This document shows positions 26,751 to 35,904 of a stretch of 64,000 bases of DNA, piece after piece. Origin of the DNA: Stenotrophomonas sp. 364 (GTDB lineage: Bacteria > Pseudomonadota > Gammaproteobacteria > Xanthomonadales > Xanthomonadaceae). The notes beneath the pieces were generated by a model. That model was given only the letters and a program-made list of their open reading frames with translations, did no database searches and was not told where the DNA came from. How positions within the stretch are numbered: the stretch's first letter is position 1; each line of letters begins with the position of its first letter. The stretch spans positions 2,582,001 to 2,646,000 of the forward strand of contig NZ_CP047135.1 of the NCBI RefSeq assembly GCF_009832905.1. The letters run 5' to 3'. The position numbers and the translations under genes were made by a program.

Positions 26751-27583
26751 CCTTTGACACTCCCCAGCAGCAGACCTTGGATGTAGTAACGCTGCAATGC
26801 CAGGAACAGCAGCAGCACCGGAACCACCGTGACCACCGCGCCGGCCATCATCATTTCCACGTCCATGATGTGTTCGCGCGACAGGGTGGCCAGGGCGACC
26901 GGCAAAGTGTAGTGCTCCTGGTCGGTCAACACGATCAACGGCCACATGAAATCGTTCCACGCGCCCATGAAGGTGAAGATCGACAGGGTCACCAGCACCG
27001 GCTTGAGCATCGGCAGCACGATCTGGAAGAAGATCCGCATCTCCCCTGCCCCGTCGATGCGCGCCGCTTCCAGCAGCTCATCGGGAATCGAGCGCGCGTA
27101 CTGGCGCACCAGGAAGATGCCGAACACGCTGGCCAGCGCCGGCACGATCACCCCGCCGAAGCTGTTGACCAGGCCCAGCTGCTTCATCAGCAGGAACAGC
27201 GGCAGCATCGCCACCTGCGCCGGGATCACCAGCGCGGCCAGCAGCAACTGGAAGATGCGCTCGCGGCCGGCGAAACGCAGCTTGGCGAACGCATAGCCGG
27301 CCATGGTGTTGAGCAGCAGCGAGCCCAGCGTGATGGCCAGCGACACGCCCAGGCTGTTGACGAAGTTGTTGCCCATGCCGGTGCGCGCGAACAACTCGTG
27401 ATAGTTCGCAGTGGTCACCGAGGACGGCAGCAGCGGCGGCGGGAAATGTGCCGCCTCGCCGGTGGGCATGAACGACACCGACAGCATCCACAGCAGCGGC
27501 GCCAGGCTGACCAGCGCCAGTACCGTCAAGCCACCGTTGACCCACCATGCATGCCAGCGCGACTGGCCGATTTCACGACTCAT
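26747..27583 (-). CDS. CUT1 carbohydrate ABC transporter permease (MalG type)
   Basis: 278 residues, six membrane helices. The EAA loop that docks the ATPase is PDELLEAARIDGAGEMRIFFQIVLPMLKP. It is the second permease subunit of a sugar importer. Its ATG overlaps the stop of the MalF-type gene (ATGA), and its own stop overlaps the glycosidase GTG, so translation is coupled throughout. The upstream in-frame extension to 27688 lies in the preceding gene and is rejected. Confidence 0.92.
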   Translation of the reverse strand: MSREIGQSRWHAWWVNGGLTVLALVSLAPLLWMLSVSFMPTGEAAHFPPPLLPSSVTTANYHELFARTGMGNNFVNSLGVSLAITLGSLLLNTMAGYAFAKLRFAGRERIFQLLLAALVIPAQVAMLPLFLLMKQLGLVNSFGGVIVPALASVFGIFLVRQYARSIPDELLEAARIDGAGEMRIFFQIVLPMLKPVLVTLSIFTFMGAWNDFMWPLIVLTDQEHYTLPVALATLSREHIMDVEMMMAGAVVTVVPVLLLFLALQRYYIQGLLLGSVKG

Positions 27584-28461
27584 ACCAACTGCCTCTTGCG
27601 GCCGAAACGCAGCATGACGCTGGTTACCGCCAGGATGATCAGGAACAGCAGGAACGCCACCGCGGAGGCACGGCCCAGGTTCCACCACTTGAAGCCTTCC
27701 TCAAACATGAAGTACAGCACGCTGACGGTGCTCTGCAGTGGGTCGCCGCGGGTCATCACGTAGGGTTCGGCGAACAGCTGGAAGTAGCCGGACACGGTAA
27801 TCACGCCCACCACCAGCAGCACCGGGCCGAGCATCGGCAGGGTGATGTGCAGGAACTGCTTCCAGCGCGACGCGCCGTCGATGCGCGCCGCCTCGTACAG
27901 GTCATGCGGGATCGCCTGCAGGCCGGCCAGGAAGATCACCATGTTGTAGCCGAAGTTCTTCCACACCGCGAACAGCATGATGGTCGGCATGGCCCAGTTG
28001 GGATCGCCCAGCCAGTCGATCGGGTTGATCCCGATGTGGCCCAGCCCGTAGTTCACCAGGCCGTAGCTGGTGTGGAACAGGTAGCGCCAGATCACCGCCA
28101 CCGCCACCAGGGTGGTCACCACCGGGGCGAACAAGGCGGTGCGGAACAGCGCCTTGAAGCGCGCCGCCGGGGCGTTGAGCAGGATCGCCGCGCCCAGCGA
28201 TACGCCGATCGACATCGGCACGCCGACGATCACGAAGTAGGTGGTGTTCCACAGCGACTTCCAGAACATCGGGGTCTGCAACAGGTCGATGTAGTTGCCC
28301 AGCCCGACAAAGCGCAGGTTGCCACCGTCGGCCAGGGCATACAGGTCGAAGTCGGTGATGCTCAGGGCCAGCGCCGAGAACACCGGCAGGCCGAAGAACA
28401 CGCCGATCACCAGGATGGCCGGGCCGGCGAACAGCCACCCGGCAAGCGAACGCTGCTTCAT
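27580..28461 (-). CDS. CUT1 carbohydrate ABC transporter permease (MalF/UgpA type)
   Basis: 293 residues, six membrane helices. The EAA loop is PHDLYEAARIDGASRWKQFLHITLPMLGP. It pairs with the MalG-type protein to form the channel for the sugar bound by the lipoprotein at 28458-29801. The ATG overlaps the stop of that lipoprotein gene by four bases. No ATP-binding subunit is encoded in the cluster, so a shared MsmK/UgpC-type ATPase from elsewhere is presumably used. Confidence 0.92.
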   Translation of the reverse strand: MKQRSLAGWLFAGPAILVIGVFFGLPVFSALALSITDFDLYALADGGNLRFVGLGNYIDLLQTPMFWKSLWNTTYFVIVGVPMSIGVSLGAAILLNAPAARFKALFRTALFAPVVTTLVAVAVIWRYLFHTSYGLVNYGLGHIGINPIDWLGDPNWAMPTIMLFAVWKNFGYNMVIFLAGLQAIPHDLYEAARIDGASRWKQFLHITLPMLGPVLLVVGVITVSGYFQLFAEPYVMTRGDPLQSTVSVLYFMFEEGFKWWNLGRASAVAFLLFLIILAVTSVMLRFGRKRQLV

Positions 28462-29801
28462 TGCGCCGCTCCCGTGGCCACTGCGCTGGAATGCACGCCC
28501 GAACCGGCGGCCTTCTCCTGTGCATTGCGCTCATGCATCCAACGGCGCTTGGCGAGGACCTTGTCCACGCGCTTGTCCAGTTCCTTCACTGCCACATCCT
28601 GATCAAGGCCACCACGCACCACCTGTTCGGTGATGATCCGCATTTCCTGCACGATACGTTCCCACTCCAGCACCTTGGGCGTGGGCTTCACGCGTTCCAG
28701 CTGGTCGCGGAACGGCTGCGCCAGCGGGTCGTTGGCCAGCGAGGGATACTCCCAGGTGCTGCGCCGCGGCGGCAGGTCACCGATGATGGAATGGAAACGC
28801 TCCTGGATCGCCGGGCGCGACAGGAACTCGATCAGCTTCCACGACGCCTCCTTCTGCTGCGAGGAGCGGAAGATCACCAGGCTGGTGCCGCCGGCGATAC
28901 CGGCACCCGGGCCGTCCGGGCCCGGCAGTGCGGCGGTGCCCCACTTGCCTTCCAGTTCCTTGGGCTGCAGCTTCTTGAACTCGCGGATGTTCCACGGGCC
29001 GGACAGATAGAACACGTTGAAGCCGCGGAAGAACTCGTCCCAGACGTTGGAGATCTGGGTTTCGGACATGCGCGGCGCCCAGCCCTGGGCGAACATGTTT
29101 TCGTAGAAGCCCAGGGTCCTGCGGAAGCCGGGGCTGCTGAAATTGCCACGGGTATCGGCATCGCGCAGCAGGGGGTCGGGCTGCTGCAAGGCGAAGGACA
29201 ACTGCTGCTCGAACTCGTTGATCGGCATCAGCACCGCGTAGCGCTTGGGCCCCTGCATCTTCTTGATGGCGGCCATCATCTCGTTCCACTCCGCCCAGGT
29301 ACGCGGGGGGTGGTCGTAGCCGGCCTGGGCCAACAGGTCCTTGCGGTAGTACAGCAGGCGGGTGTCCACGTACCACGGCACGCCGACCAGCTCGTCATGC
29401 ACCACGTTGGTGTCCCAGATGCCCTGGAAGTAGTCGGCCGGATCCACCACCTTGGACTGCGCCACGTAGGGCTGCAGCGGCACCAGGGTGTTGAGCTCGG
29501 CGAACTCGGGGATCCAGGTGTTGCCCAGCTGGCACACATCGGGCAGGCCGTCGGCGGCGAACGCGGTGAGCAGCTTCTCGTGCGCGGCCGTCCACGGGAT
29601 GTTCTGCACATCAACGTGGATGCCCGGGTTTTCCGCCTCGAACTCCTTGATCAGGCCGGTGACCACTTCGGCCTCGCGACCCATCGCCCAGAAACGCACG
29701 GTGACGCCTTCCGGCTCCTTGCGACATCCCGACAACAACACGCTGCCGACCAGCAGCAGCAACAGACTCAAACCCAGTTTGGGGCGCGACGACAATGGCA
29801 C
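28458..29801 (-). CDS. Sugar-binding lipoprotein of CUT1 ABC transporter
   Basis: 447 residues. The lipobox VLLSGCRK anchors it to the inner membrane. The extracytoplasmic solute-binding family 1 fold is seen in VTVRFWAMGREAEVVTGLIKEFEAENPGIHVDVQNIPW, GLPDVCQLGNTWIPEF, and the closing GGTSLVIFRSSQQKEASWKLIEFLSRP. It captures oligosaccharide in the periplasm for the two permeases downstream. The GTG start at 29801 is supported by AGGGGAAG seven bases before it. The GH144-like gene ends three bases upstream. Confidence 0.92.
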   Translation of the reverse strand: MPLSSRPKLGLSLLLLLVGSVLLSGCRKEPEGVTVRFWAMGREAEVVTGLIKEFEAENPGIHVDVQNIPWTAAHEKLLTAFAADGLPDVCQLGNTWIPEFAELNTLVPLQPYVAQSKVVDPADYFQGIWDTNVVHDELVGVPWYVDTRLLYYRKDLLAQAGYDHPPRTWAEWNEMMAAIKKMQGPKRYAVLMPINEFEQQLSFALQQPDPLLRDADTRGNFSSPGFRRTLGFYENMFAQGWAPRMSETQISNVWDEFFRGFNVFYLSGPWNIREFKKLQPKELEGKWGTAALPGPDGPGAGIAGGTSLVIFRSSQQKEASWKLIEFLSRPAIQERFHSIIGDLPPRRSTWEYPSLANDPLAQPFRDQLERVKPTPKVLEWERIVQEMRIITEQVVRGGLDQDVAVKELDKRVDKVLAKRRWMHERNAQEKAAGSGVHSSAVATGAAQ

Positions 29802-29804
29802 TGC

Positions 29805-31418
29805 TTACTTCCCCTGCTGCTGGTTGCGGTTCGTATTGGAATTGTTCTTCTGTTCCTGGGCGGCTGCCGCGCGCGATTCGGCGATGCCGACCGAGCGCGC
29901 CGAAGCGGCCTTTTCATCTTTCTGCAGTTCCATCGGCTGGTCCTGGCCTTCGGGCGTCAACCAGCCACCGCTGAAACCGGCGCGCTCCAGACCCTTGCGG
30001 ATGTGCGCGTTCTTCTTCATCACGTCCCAGACGAAATCGTTCCGGTAGTTGGCGATCATGGTCAGGATCGGGCCCTGGTCGATGCCGATGTAGTCGCTGG
30101 CCACCCAGCCACGATCAGGCACCAGCCGGCCGGTCTTGATCGGGATGTCGTAGTTGAAGCTGGGGTTGAACGAATCCAGGAACCCGTAGCTGGAATAGAT
30201 GTAGTCGCCGTAGCGCTTGTGCATCTCTTCGGTGGCCGGGATCACTTCTTCCGGGGCGAACACCACCGAGGCGATGGCCGCGGTCGGGGCGATGGTGCCG
30301 TCGTCGAAGTTCTCGCGCAGACCGGCGCCGCGCGAGGAGTAATGGCGGAACTGGCGCTGCTCGCCGCGGTATTCCTGGGTGGTGTTCTGCGGGCCATCGC
30401 TGGCGGTCAGGCCCCACACGTTCTCGCCGTAGTCCTTCCAGTTCATCGGGTTGGCGATGGCGTATTCGCGCTGCGCCAGGGCAGCCGAACGGCTGTTGAG
30501 GAAGTAGGTGCTGCCACGCTCGCGCATGTAGGCATCCTGGATGTCGCGGAAGTCCACCCACACATGCGTGTACTGGTGCCCGAACAGCGGGCCGAAGGAC
30601 AGGTATTCCTGGCCCTGGTACACGCCCCAGTCGTTGTCGTAGGTACGCGTCCAGACCGTCCATGCGTCCGGGCTGACCGGGTGGGTCGGCGAGCCGAGCG
30701 CGAGGATGTAGACCATCATCGCCTCGTTGTAGCCCATCCAGTCGTGGTCGATGAAGCCGCTTTCGGGGAACCAGCCCATCGAGATCAGCGGCGCACGCTG
30801 CTGCAGCCACGGCCAGTCCACGCGCTTGTAGAGCGTGTCGGCAATCTCGCGGATCTCTTTTTCGCGGGCATCGTCCCCGCTGTAGTACGACTGGGCAAAC
30901 AGCACGCCCATCATCAGCAGCGCGGTATCCACGCTGGACAGTTCCACCCAGCTGTCGTAACGACGGCCCTGCTGCATGTCCAGGAAGTGGTAGTAGAAGC
31001 CCTTGTAGCCGCCCTTGCCGGTGCGCTGCGGGCCCATCGGCAGGTCGCGGAAGAACTTCAGCGTGAGCAGGGTGCGGTCCACGGCCTGGGTACGGCTGAC
31101 CCAGCCGTTTTCCACGCCGATCGGATAGGCGGTGAGCGCGTAGCCGACCGAAGCAATGCTGGCAAACGGGCGCGACGGGTAGCGGTCGGGGCTGAGGCCG
31201 TTGACCTCGTTGGTGGTATCCCAGAAGAACTGGAAGGTGCGGCGTTCGATATCGTCAAACAGCGGCGGCAGCTCCGGCTTCATCGGGCGCGGCGGCGCAT
31301 CGGCCTCGACCAGGATCACCGGCGGCTTCGGCTTTGCCGGTTTGTCCGGCGCCTGCTGCTGGCAACCGGCGATGGCCACGGACAGCAACGCCAGCGACAC
31401 CATCCGAGATGCATTCAT
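29805..31418 (-). CDS. GH144-like (glycoamylase-fold) glucanase lipoprotein
   Basis: 537 residues. The N-terminal lipobox is SVAIAGCQQ. The body has the Pfam glycoamylase-type (alpha/alpha)6 fold, with RRTFQFFWDTTNEVNGLSPDRYP near the start, GFIDHDWMGYNEAMMVYILALGSPTHP in the middle, LFGHQYTHVWVDFRDIQDAYM, and the end block YDIPIKTGRLVPDRGWVASDYIGIDQGPILTMIANYRN. This family includes endo-beta-1,2-glucanases (GH144) and sophorose-releasing enzymes. The start MNASRMVSL has AAGGTGG upstream. It is the first gene of the operon and has a LacI-type operator at 31472-31485. The beta-1,2-glucan substrate is inferred from family. Confidence 0.8.
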   Translation of the reverse strand: MNASRMVSLALLSVAIAGCQQQAPDKPAKPKPPVILVEADAPPRPMKPELPPLFDDIERRTFQFFWDTTNEVNGLSPDRYPSRPFASIASVGYALTAYPIGVENGWVSRTQAVDRTLLTLKFFRDLPMGPQRTGKGGYKGFYYHFLDMQQGRRYDSWVELSSVDTALLMMGVLFAQSYYSGDDAREKEIREIADTLYKRVDWPWLQQRAPLISMGWFPESGFIDHDWMGYNEAMMVYILALGSPTHPVSPDAWTVWTRTYDNDWGVYQGQEYLSFGPLFGHQYTHVWVDFRDIQDAYMRERGSTYFLNSRSAALAQREYAIANPMNWKDYGENVWGLTASDGPQNTTQEYRGEQRQFRHYSSRGAGLRENFDDGTIAPTAAIASVVFAPEEVIPATEEMHKRYGDYIYSSYGFLDSFNPSFNYDIPIKTGRLVPDRGWVASDYIGIDQGPILTMIANYRNDFVWDVMKKNAHIRKGLERAGFSGGWLTPEGQDQPMELQKDEKAASARSVGIAESRAAAAQEQKNNSNTNRNQQQGK

Positions 31419-31471
31419 CGACCACCACCTTTTGCGCATGTTCGTGCTGGAGAGCATAGCCTCAACCAAGC

Positions 31472-31485
31472 TGAAATCGTTTACA
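31472..31485 (-). promoter_or_regulatory. LacI-type operator of the glucanase/ABC operon
   Basis: TGAAATCGTTTACA on the plus strand, a near-palindrome with central CG. It fits TGWAANCGNTTWCA and so matches the site in front of lacI (TGTAAGCGTTTTCA). It lies 54-67 bases before the GH144-like start. A possible -10 (TATGCT, 31458-31453 on the minus strand) would place it over the -35 region. Confidence 0.75.
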
Positions 31486-31496
31486 GATCACGATCC

Positions 31497-31519
31497 AAAA
31501 AAATCCGCCGGGGCGGACC
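31497..31519 (-). terminator. Rho-independent terminator after the TonB receptor
   Basis: On the minus strand a short GC stem (TCCGCC/GGCGGA) is followed by T7. It lies between the receptor gene and the glucanase operon, upstream of that operon's operator, so it would separate the two transcripts. Confidence 0.65.
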
Positions 31520-31525
31520 GTCTGC

Positions 31526-31546
31526 GTACCGACCAACGGTCGATAC
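31526..31546. repeat. SMAG-like palindrome (GTACCGACC subtype)
   Basis: GTACCGACC-AAC-GGTCGATAC in the gap between the receptor and glucanase genes. Confidence 0.6.
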
Positions 31547-31634
31547 CTACCACCGCACACGCGCTTGCCCATCCTTGGACGGCAAGCGCCTGTACAGTCC
31601 CGCCGGCGGACCCAAGCCGACCGGCGGTGCTGCC

Positions 31635-31661
31635 CCGACACCGCCCAGAGGGCGGTGTCGG
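31635..31661 (-). terminator. Stem-loop directly after the TonB receptor
   Basis: A perfect 12-bp stem (CCGACACCGCCC / GGGCGGTGTCGG) with a three-base loop, 13 bases past the receptor stop. There is no U tract, so it may serve as a 3' stabiliser in front of the true terminator at 31497-31519. Confidence 0.55.
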
Positions 31662-31673
31662 GTAACGCGGTCA

Positions 31674-34600
31674 TCAGAAGCGGAAACCGACTTCCGCCTT
31701 GACCTGGCGCGGCGTACCGACGATATCGCCGGTCTCGTTGTAGCTGGCCAGCAACTTGCCGTTGGACTTGGTGTAGTTGTAGTTGGAGAAGTTGTCGAAG
31801 TTGAAGACGTTGATGATGTCGATACGCGCATACAGCTCGGTATCGCCCGGCATCTTGAACGTCTTGGTGGCCTGCAGGTCGACCGAACGGTAGCCGAAGA
31901 TCTTGCCACCGACCAGGAACTTGCCGTTGCCGTTGGGCACCGCGGCGCCCGGGGTCGGCAGGTCGTAGCCGGTCGACTGGGTGACCGGGTACCAGTCATT
32001 CACCGCGGTCGGGGTGGCCAGGGTGATCTTGCCGCCGAAGGTGATGTCCCAGAAGCCCGCATAGGAACCGGTCAGCACCAGGCGGTGACGCGGGGCACCG
32101 TTGGAGCGGATGGTCGGGTAGTCCTCGATCAGGCCGCGGTCAAAGGCGTACTTCTCGTTGATGTCGCGGTTGTGGCGCGCGGTGGTCCAGGTGTAGGCGA
32201 TCGAGGTGCCCCAGCCGCTTTCCTTGGTGAACGGCTTCTGCGCCGACAGCAGCACCTGCGTGGCACGGGTCTTGATGCCCTGCTGGCCGATGATCAGGCT
32301 GCCGAAGCCCGGCACGTTGCAGCTCCAGGCCTGGCTCAGGCCCGGGTCGGTGCCACCGCACAGACGCGGGTCATCGAAGAACTGGCCGGTCGGGTAACGG
32401 TTGCCCAGGGTGAAGGCGAAGCCGTCGTAGCTCAGGGTGCGGGCGATGGTGGCATCGGTCAGCCAGTCACCGACCTGGTTGCTCATGCCCAGGCTGAACT
32501 GATCCGAGTACGGCGCCTTCAGGTTGTTGTTCAACAGGTCCACTTCCAGACCGGAATTGCTGGTCGAGCCGACCAGCGCCTGCAGGTTGCCGATGCCGTT
32601 GAGCAGGTTCGGATCCCAGTTGTAGCAGGCGGCCTGGCCGTTGATGCAGGTGCCGGTGGCCGGGTTGCGGAAGTAGATGGTCGGCTGCGGCAGGGCCAGC
32701 TTGGTGGTTTCCAGCTGCAGGTTGTCGAACAGGTCGCGGTCATACGAACGGCCGGCACCACCGTGGATCACGTGCTGCTCGTCGGCGTTGATGTCATACG
32801 AGAAGCCCAGACGCGGCTGCCAGGCATCCTTGAACGCCTTGCGGTTGTGGCCGTTGCTGATGTAGTTGCTGATGTCCAGCCCACCCAGCGCCAGCGTATC
32901 GGCGAAGGTCTGGCCAGCGGCAGCGCGCGGGTCCTGCGAGTAGATCGCATCGACCACGGCCTGCGGGGTCACGAAGTCCAGGTAGGCCGGGGTCTTTTCG
33001 TAGTCCCAGCGCAGGCCGATGTTCAGCTGCAGGTGGTCGTTGACCTGCCAGTCGTCCTGGATGAACAGGCCGATCTGCTTGGACTTCGAACGCACTTCGC
33101 CGGACACGCCCGACACACCGTTCACCGGCTTGACGAACTGCGCCTTGTACGGGATGTCCGACGGGAAGTCCGCGTCACCCAGGGTATAGGTGAAGGTCGG
33201 GTTGATCTGCGCCGCATCGGAGGCGTACAGATCGATTTCCTTGTACTTGGCACCCATCTTGATGGTGTGGTCGCCCATCCACTGGATGCCGTCCAGGGTC
33301 AGGTTGTCTTCGATCGCCCAGCCCTTCTGGCCCTTCACCTGCGAATCCAGTGCCGAGGCGCCACCGATCTTCACCAGGGTGCGGTCGTCGGTGCCGTCCG
33401 GTGCGGTGTAGGTGATGCCGTTGGCCAGGGTCAGCGGGGTCGGGTTGTTGAACGAATCTTCATGGGTGACCATCAATTCGTTGTAGTAACGCTCGCCGCT
33501 GTGGTTCCAGCGCAGCGCGTAACGACGGTCGGTGTTGACCACTTCGCGGCCGGCTTCCGGCGCGGTCTGGCCACTGAACTGCTGCTGGGTCTCGTCGCGG
33601 TCCTGGAAGGTCAGCTCGATGCGATCGTTGTCGGTCGGTTCGAAGTCGATCTTGGCGAAGATCAGGTCCTGCTCGAACGGCTGGCTGGCCGGGCCGAGGC
33701 CGGCAGCGGCGTCGCCCGGCAGCAGGCCGATGCGGTTGGTGACCGAACCTTCCGGCGCGATGGTGACCGGCAGATCGAAGCGCTTGGCTTCGTAGGTCAC
33801 GAAGAAGTGGGCCTTGTCCTGGATGATCGGGCCACCCAACGCGAAGCCGTATTCCTTCTCGGCCGAGGCTTCCTTGGTCTGGCCGTACTGACGCTCGGCC
33901 GGGGTCTTGGCGCGCATGTCTTCGTTGGTGTAACGGTAGAAGGTTTCACCCTTGAACTCGTTGGTACCGGACTTGGTGGCCGCGGTCACGGCCGCGCTCG
34001 ACACCTGGCCGTACTCGGCCTTGTAGTTGCCGCTGATGACCTTGTATTCGCCAATGGCCAGCTGCGGGAACGGGTTGCCGGCGCTGCCGGACTGGCCGGC
34101 CACGCCGCCGCCCTTGACGTAGCTCTTCTGGCCCACGCCGTCGATGTAGACGTTGGTGCCGTCGGCATTGGTGGCACCGCCGCGCAGCGAGGTGTTGCCC
34201 TTGGCATCGCGGGTGAAGATCATGCCCGGCACCGCGTCGGCGAACTCCAGGAAGTTGCGCGACACCTGCGGGGTGGTCTGGATCTGCTGCAGGCTCACCG
34301 TCTTGCCCACTTCGGACGTACGCACTTCCTGCAGCAGGGTCGGGGCCACGACGTTGACGGTGTCAAGGTTGGTGGCGTTGGCAGTGCCGCCGTTGGCCGG
34401 CGCGCCGCTGAAGTTCAGCGTCGCGGTCGAAGCCACGGTCACCGTCACTTTCTGCGTCTGGCCATTGGCCACCACGTCATAGGTGCCCGGGTCCAGGCCC
34501 ATCAGCGAGTAGCTGCCGTCGGCGCGGGTGGTGGCACGGCGCACGGTGCCGCTGGCCAGGTTGGTGGCGGTCACTTCGGTGCCGGCCTCGGCCTGGGCCA

Positions 34601-34733
34601 CCTGGCCGCGCAGCGAGGAGGTGGCCGACTGCGCCATCAGGGACGGTGCAGCGCCCAGCATCAGGCAGGTAACCAGTGCACTGGTCAGCAGGCTGCGCGC
34701 CGGTGCACGGTTGCGGTGATTGGAATACGTCAT
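31674..34733 (-). CDS. TonB-dependent outer-membrane receptor, Oar-like
   Basis: 1019 residues. A signal peptide ending in APSLMAQS is followed by a carboxypeptidase-regulatory-like domain (SSLRGQVAQAEAGTEVTATNLASGTVRRATTRADGSYSLMGLDPGTYDV). Then come a plug (NVVAPTLLQEVRTSEVGKTVSLQQI...SLRGGATNADGTNVYIDGVGQ) and a beta-barrel ending in the C-terminal Phe (VKAEVGFRF). It would bring large or scarce oligosaccharides across the outer membrane. It lies between lacI and the glucanase/ABC operon, which suggests it serves that pathway. CCGGAGA precedes the ATG at 34733. Its upstream region holds only a weak half-operator (TGTAAA). Confidence 0.9.
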   Translation of the reverse strand: MTYSNHRNRAPARSLLTSALVTCLMLGAAPSLMAQSATSSLRGQVAQAEAGTEVTATNLASGTVRRATTRADGSYSLMGLDPGTYDVVANGQTQKVTVTVASTATLNFSGAPANGGTANATNLDTVNVVAPTLLQEVRTSEVGKTVSLQQIQTTPQVSRNFLEFADAVPGMIFTRDAKGNTSLRGGATNADGTNVYIDGVGQKSYVKGGGVAGQSGSAGNPFPQLAIGEYKVISGNYKAEYGQVSSAAVTAATKSGTNEFKGETFYRYTNEDMRAKTPAERQYGQTKEASAEKEYGFALGGPIIQDKAHFFVTYEAKRFDLPVTIAPEGSVTNRIGLLPGDAAAGLGPASQPFEQDLIFAKIDFEPTDNDRIELTFQDRDETQQQFSGQTAPEAGREVVNTDRRYALRWNHSGERYYNELMVTHEDSFNNPTPLTLANGITYTAPDGTDDRTLVKIGGASALDSQVKGQKGWAIEDNLTLDGIQWMGDHTIKMGAKYKEIDLYASDAAQINPTFTYTLGDADFPSDIPYKAQFVKPVNGVSGVSGEVRSKSKQIGLFIQDDWQVNDHLQLNIGLRWDYEKTPAYLDFVTPQAVVDAIYSQDPRAAAGQTFADTLALGGLDISNYISNGHNRKAFKDAWQPRLGFSYDINADEQHVIHGGAGRSYDRDLFDNLQLETTKLALPQPTIYFRNPATGTCINGQAACYNWDPNLLNGIGNLQALVGSTSNSGLEVDLLNNNLKAPYSDQFSLGMSNQVGDWLTDATIARTLSYDGFAFTLGNRYPTGQFFDDPRLCGGTDPGLSQAWSCNVPGFGSLIIGQQGIKTRATQVLLSAQKPFTKESGWGTSIAYTWTTARHNRDINEKYAFDRGLIEDYPTIRSNGAPRHRLVLTGSYAGFWDITFGGKITLATPTAVNDWYPVTQSTGYDLPTPGAAVPNGNGKFLVGGKIFGYRSVDLQATKTFKMPGDTELYARIDIINVFNFDNFSNYNYTKSNGKLLASYNETGDIVGTPRQVKAEVGFRF

Positions 34734-34802
34734 GTAAATCTCCGGGTGGTGGTGGCCGTCTTTGCGGCCCCTGTCGTTTTTTTTACAGCGTGGTTTGAAT
34801 GC

Positions 34803-34823
34803 GTCACGACCAACGGTCGTGAT
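34803..34823. repeat. SMAG-like palindrome (GTCACGACC subtype)
   Basis: GTCACGACC-AAC-GGTCGTGAT, ending one base before the lacI stop codon. Confidence 0.7.
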
Positions 34824-35861
34824 TTACAGCAAAGGCGTCACGACCATCGGTCGTGACCTACACGAATCACGCACGATCAGGCGCGGCACAAGCGTCTGCT
34901 TGTCACCGGCCGCTTCCGTGTTGTTGCCGTCCATCAACTGCAACAGACGCGTCATCGCCTTATCGCCGAGGTCGGCGATACTCACCTGCATCGTCGTCAA
35001 GGAGGGGTGAACGAAACGCGCCAGCGGAATGTCATCGAAGCCCGCCAGGGCGACATCGGCCGGCACCCGCACGCCTGCCTGCGCGAACGCATACAGGCAG
35101 CCCAGCGCCATCATGTCGTTGGCGGCGAACACCGCATCGGGCAGCGCGCCGGCTGCCAGCAACTCCTGTCCAGCGCGATGGCCGGAGGCTTCGTCAAAGT
35201 CACCGGGCAACTCGATGCCCACCGCGTCGGTACCGGACGCGGCCAGCGCATCGCGGAAACCGCGCAGGCGCTCACGCGCGTCGAAGTTGAGGTCCGGACC
35301 GGAAATGAAGGCAATGCGGCGGTGGCCGACATCGAGCAGATGGCGGGTCATCGCCATCGCGCCGGCATGGTCATCGATGCTGAGCACCGGATGATCCTGC
35401 TCGGGCAGGTAGGTATTGATCAGGACCGTAGGCAGCGCCTGCGGCAGGTTGTCGGTGAGGAAGCCGGGGCTTTCCGCATACGGCGACAACACCAGCAGCC
35501 CGTCCACACGACCGCGCATGGCACGCAGTGCCGCGCCCTGCTGCTCCTGGTCGCCGTGGTAGCTGGACACCAGCAGATGCTGGCGGCGCTCGCGGGCGAC
35601 CCCGTCGATGCCACGCATCAGCTCGGAGAAGAATTCGCCGTACAGGTCAGGCAGCACCACACCGATGGTGTTGGTGCGCCGGCTGCTCAGGCTCCGCGCG
35701 GCGGCATGCGGGGTGTAGCGCAGGCGCGCAGCGACCTCCAGCACCAGCTTGCGGACCGGTTCGGCGACATTTTCATGTCCATTGAGCGCACGCGACACCG
35801 TGGCCACGGAGACCCGGGCTTCGCGGGCTACATCTTTGATTGTGATGGCTGCCTTGTTCAC
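34824..35861 (-). CDS. LacI-family transcriptional regulator of the glucan locus
   Basis: 345 residues. The N-terminal helix-turn-helix is TIKDVAREARVSVATVSRALNGHENVAEPVRKLVLEVAARLRYTPHAAARSL. It is followed by the periplasmic-binding-protein-like sugar-sensing domain (TIGVVLPDLYGEFFSELMRGI ... AANDMMALGCLYAFAQAGVRVPADVALAGFDDIPLARFVHPSLTTMQ). The GTG start at 35861 has GGAGGG seven bases upstream; the ATG five codons earlier has none. The last residues (CRSRPMVVT) are encoded by a palindromic repeat. Operators upstream of its own promoter and of the glucanase operon suggest it represses both until sugar binds. Confidence 0.88.
   Translation of the reverse strand: MNKAAITIKDVAREARVSVATVSRALNGHENVAEPVRKLVLEVAARLRYTPHAAARSLSSRRTNTIGVVLPDLYGEFFSELMRGIDGVARERRQHLLVSSYHGDQEQQGAALRAMRGRVDGLLVLSPYAESPGFLTDNLPQALPTVLINTYLPEQDHPVLSIDDHAGAMAMTRHLLDVGHRRIAFISGPDLNFDARERLRGFRDALAASGTDAVGIELPGDFDEASGHRAGQELLAAGALPDAVFAANDMMALGCLYAFAQAGVRVPADVALAGFDDIPLARFVHPSLTTMQVSIADLGDKAMTRLLQLMDGNNTEAAGDKQTLVPRLIVRDSCRSRPMVVTPLL
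34837..34861 (-). repeat. SMAG-type GTAG palindrome inside the 3' end of lacI
   Basis: On the minus strand GTAGGTCACGACC-GATGGTCGTGAC. It lies wholly within the lacI reading frame and encodes nine of the last residues of the regulator. Confidence 0.75.
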
Positions 35862-35904
35862 TTCGCCGCCCTCCACGGCTTAGAGATCTGGGGCTTGGCG
35901 CGGA

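Noticed and set aside
34765..34785. A full LacI operator in front of the TonB receptor
   Set aside because: Only the half TGTAAA is present; the other arm and the central CG do not fit.
28461..34856. A 2131-codon plus-strand open frame
   Set aside because: It runs antisense through five well-supported minus-strand genes of the glucan locus. In GC-rich DNA such mirror frames are common; it has no recognisable domain.
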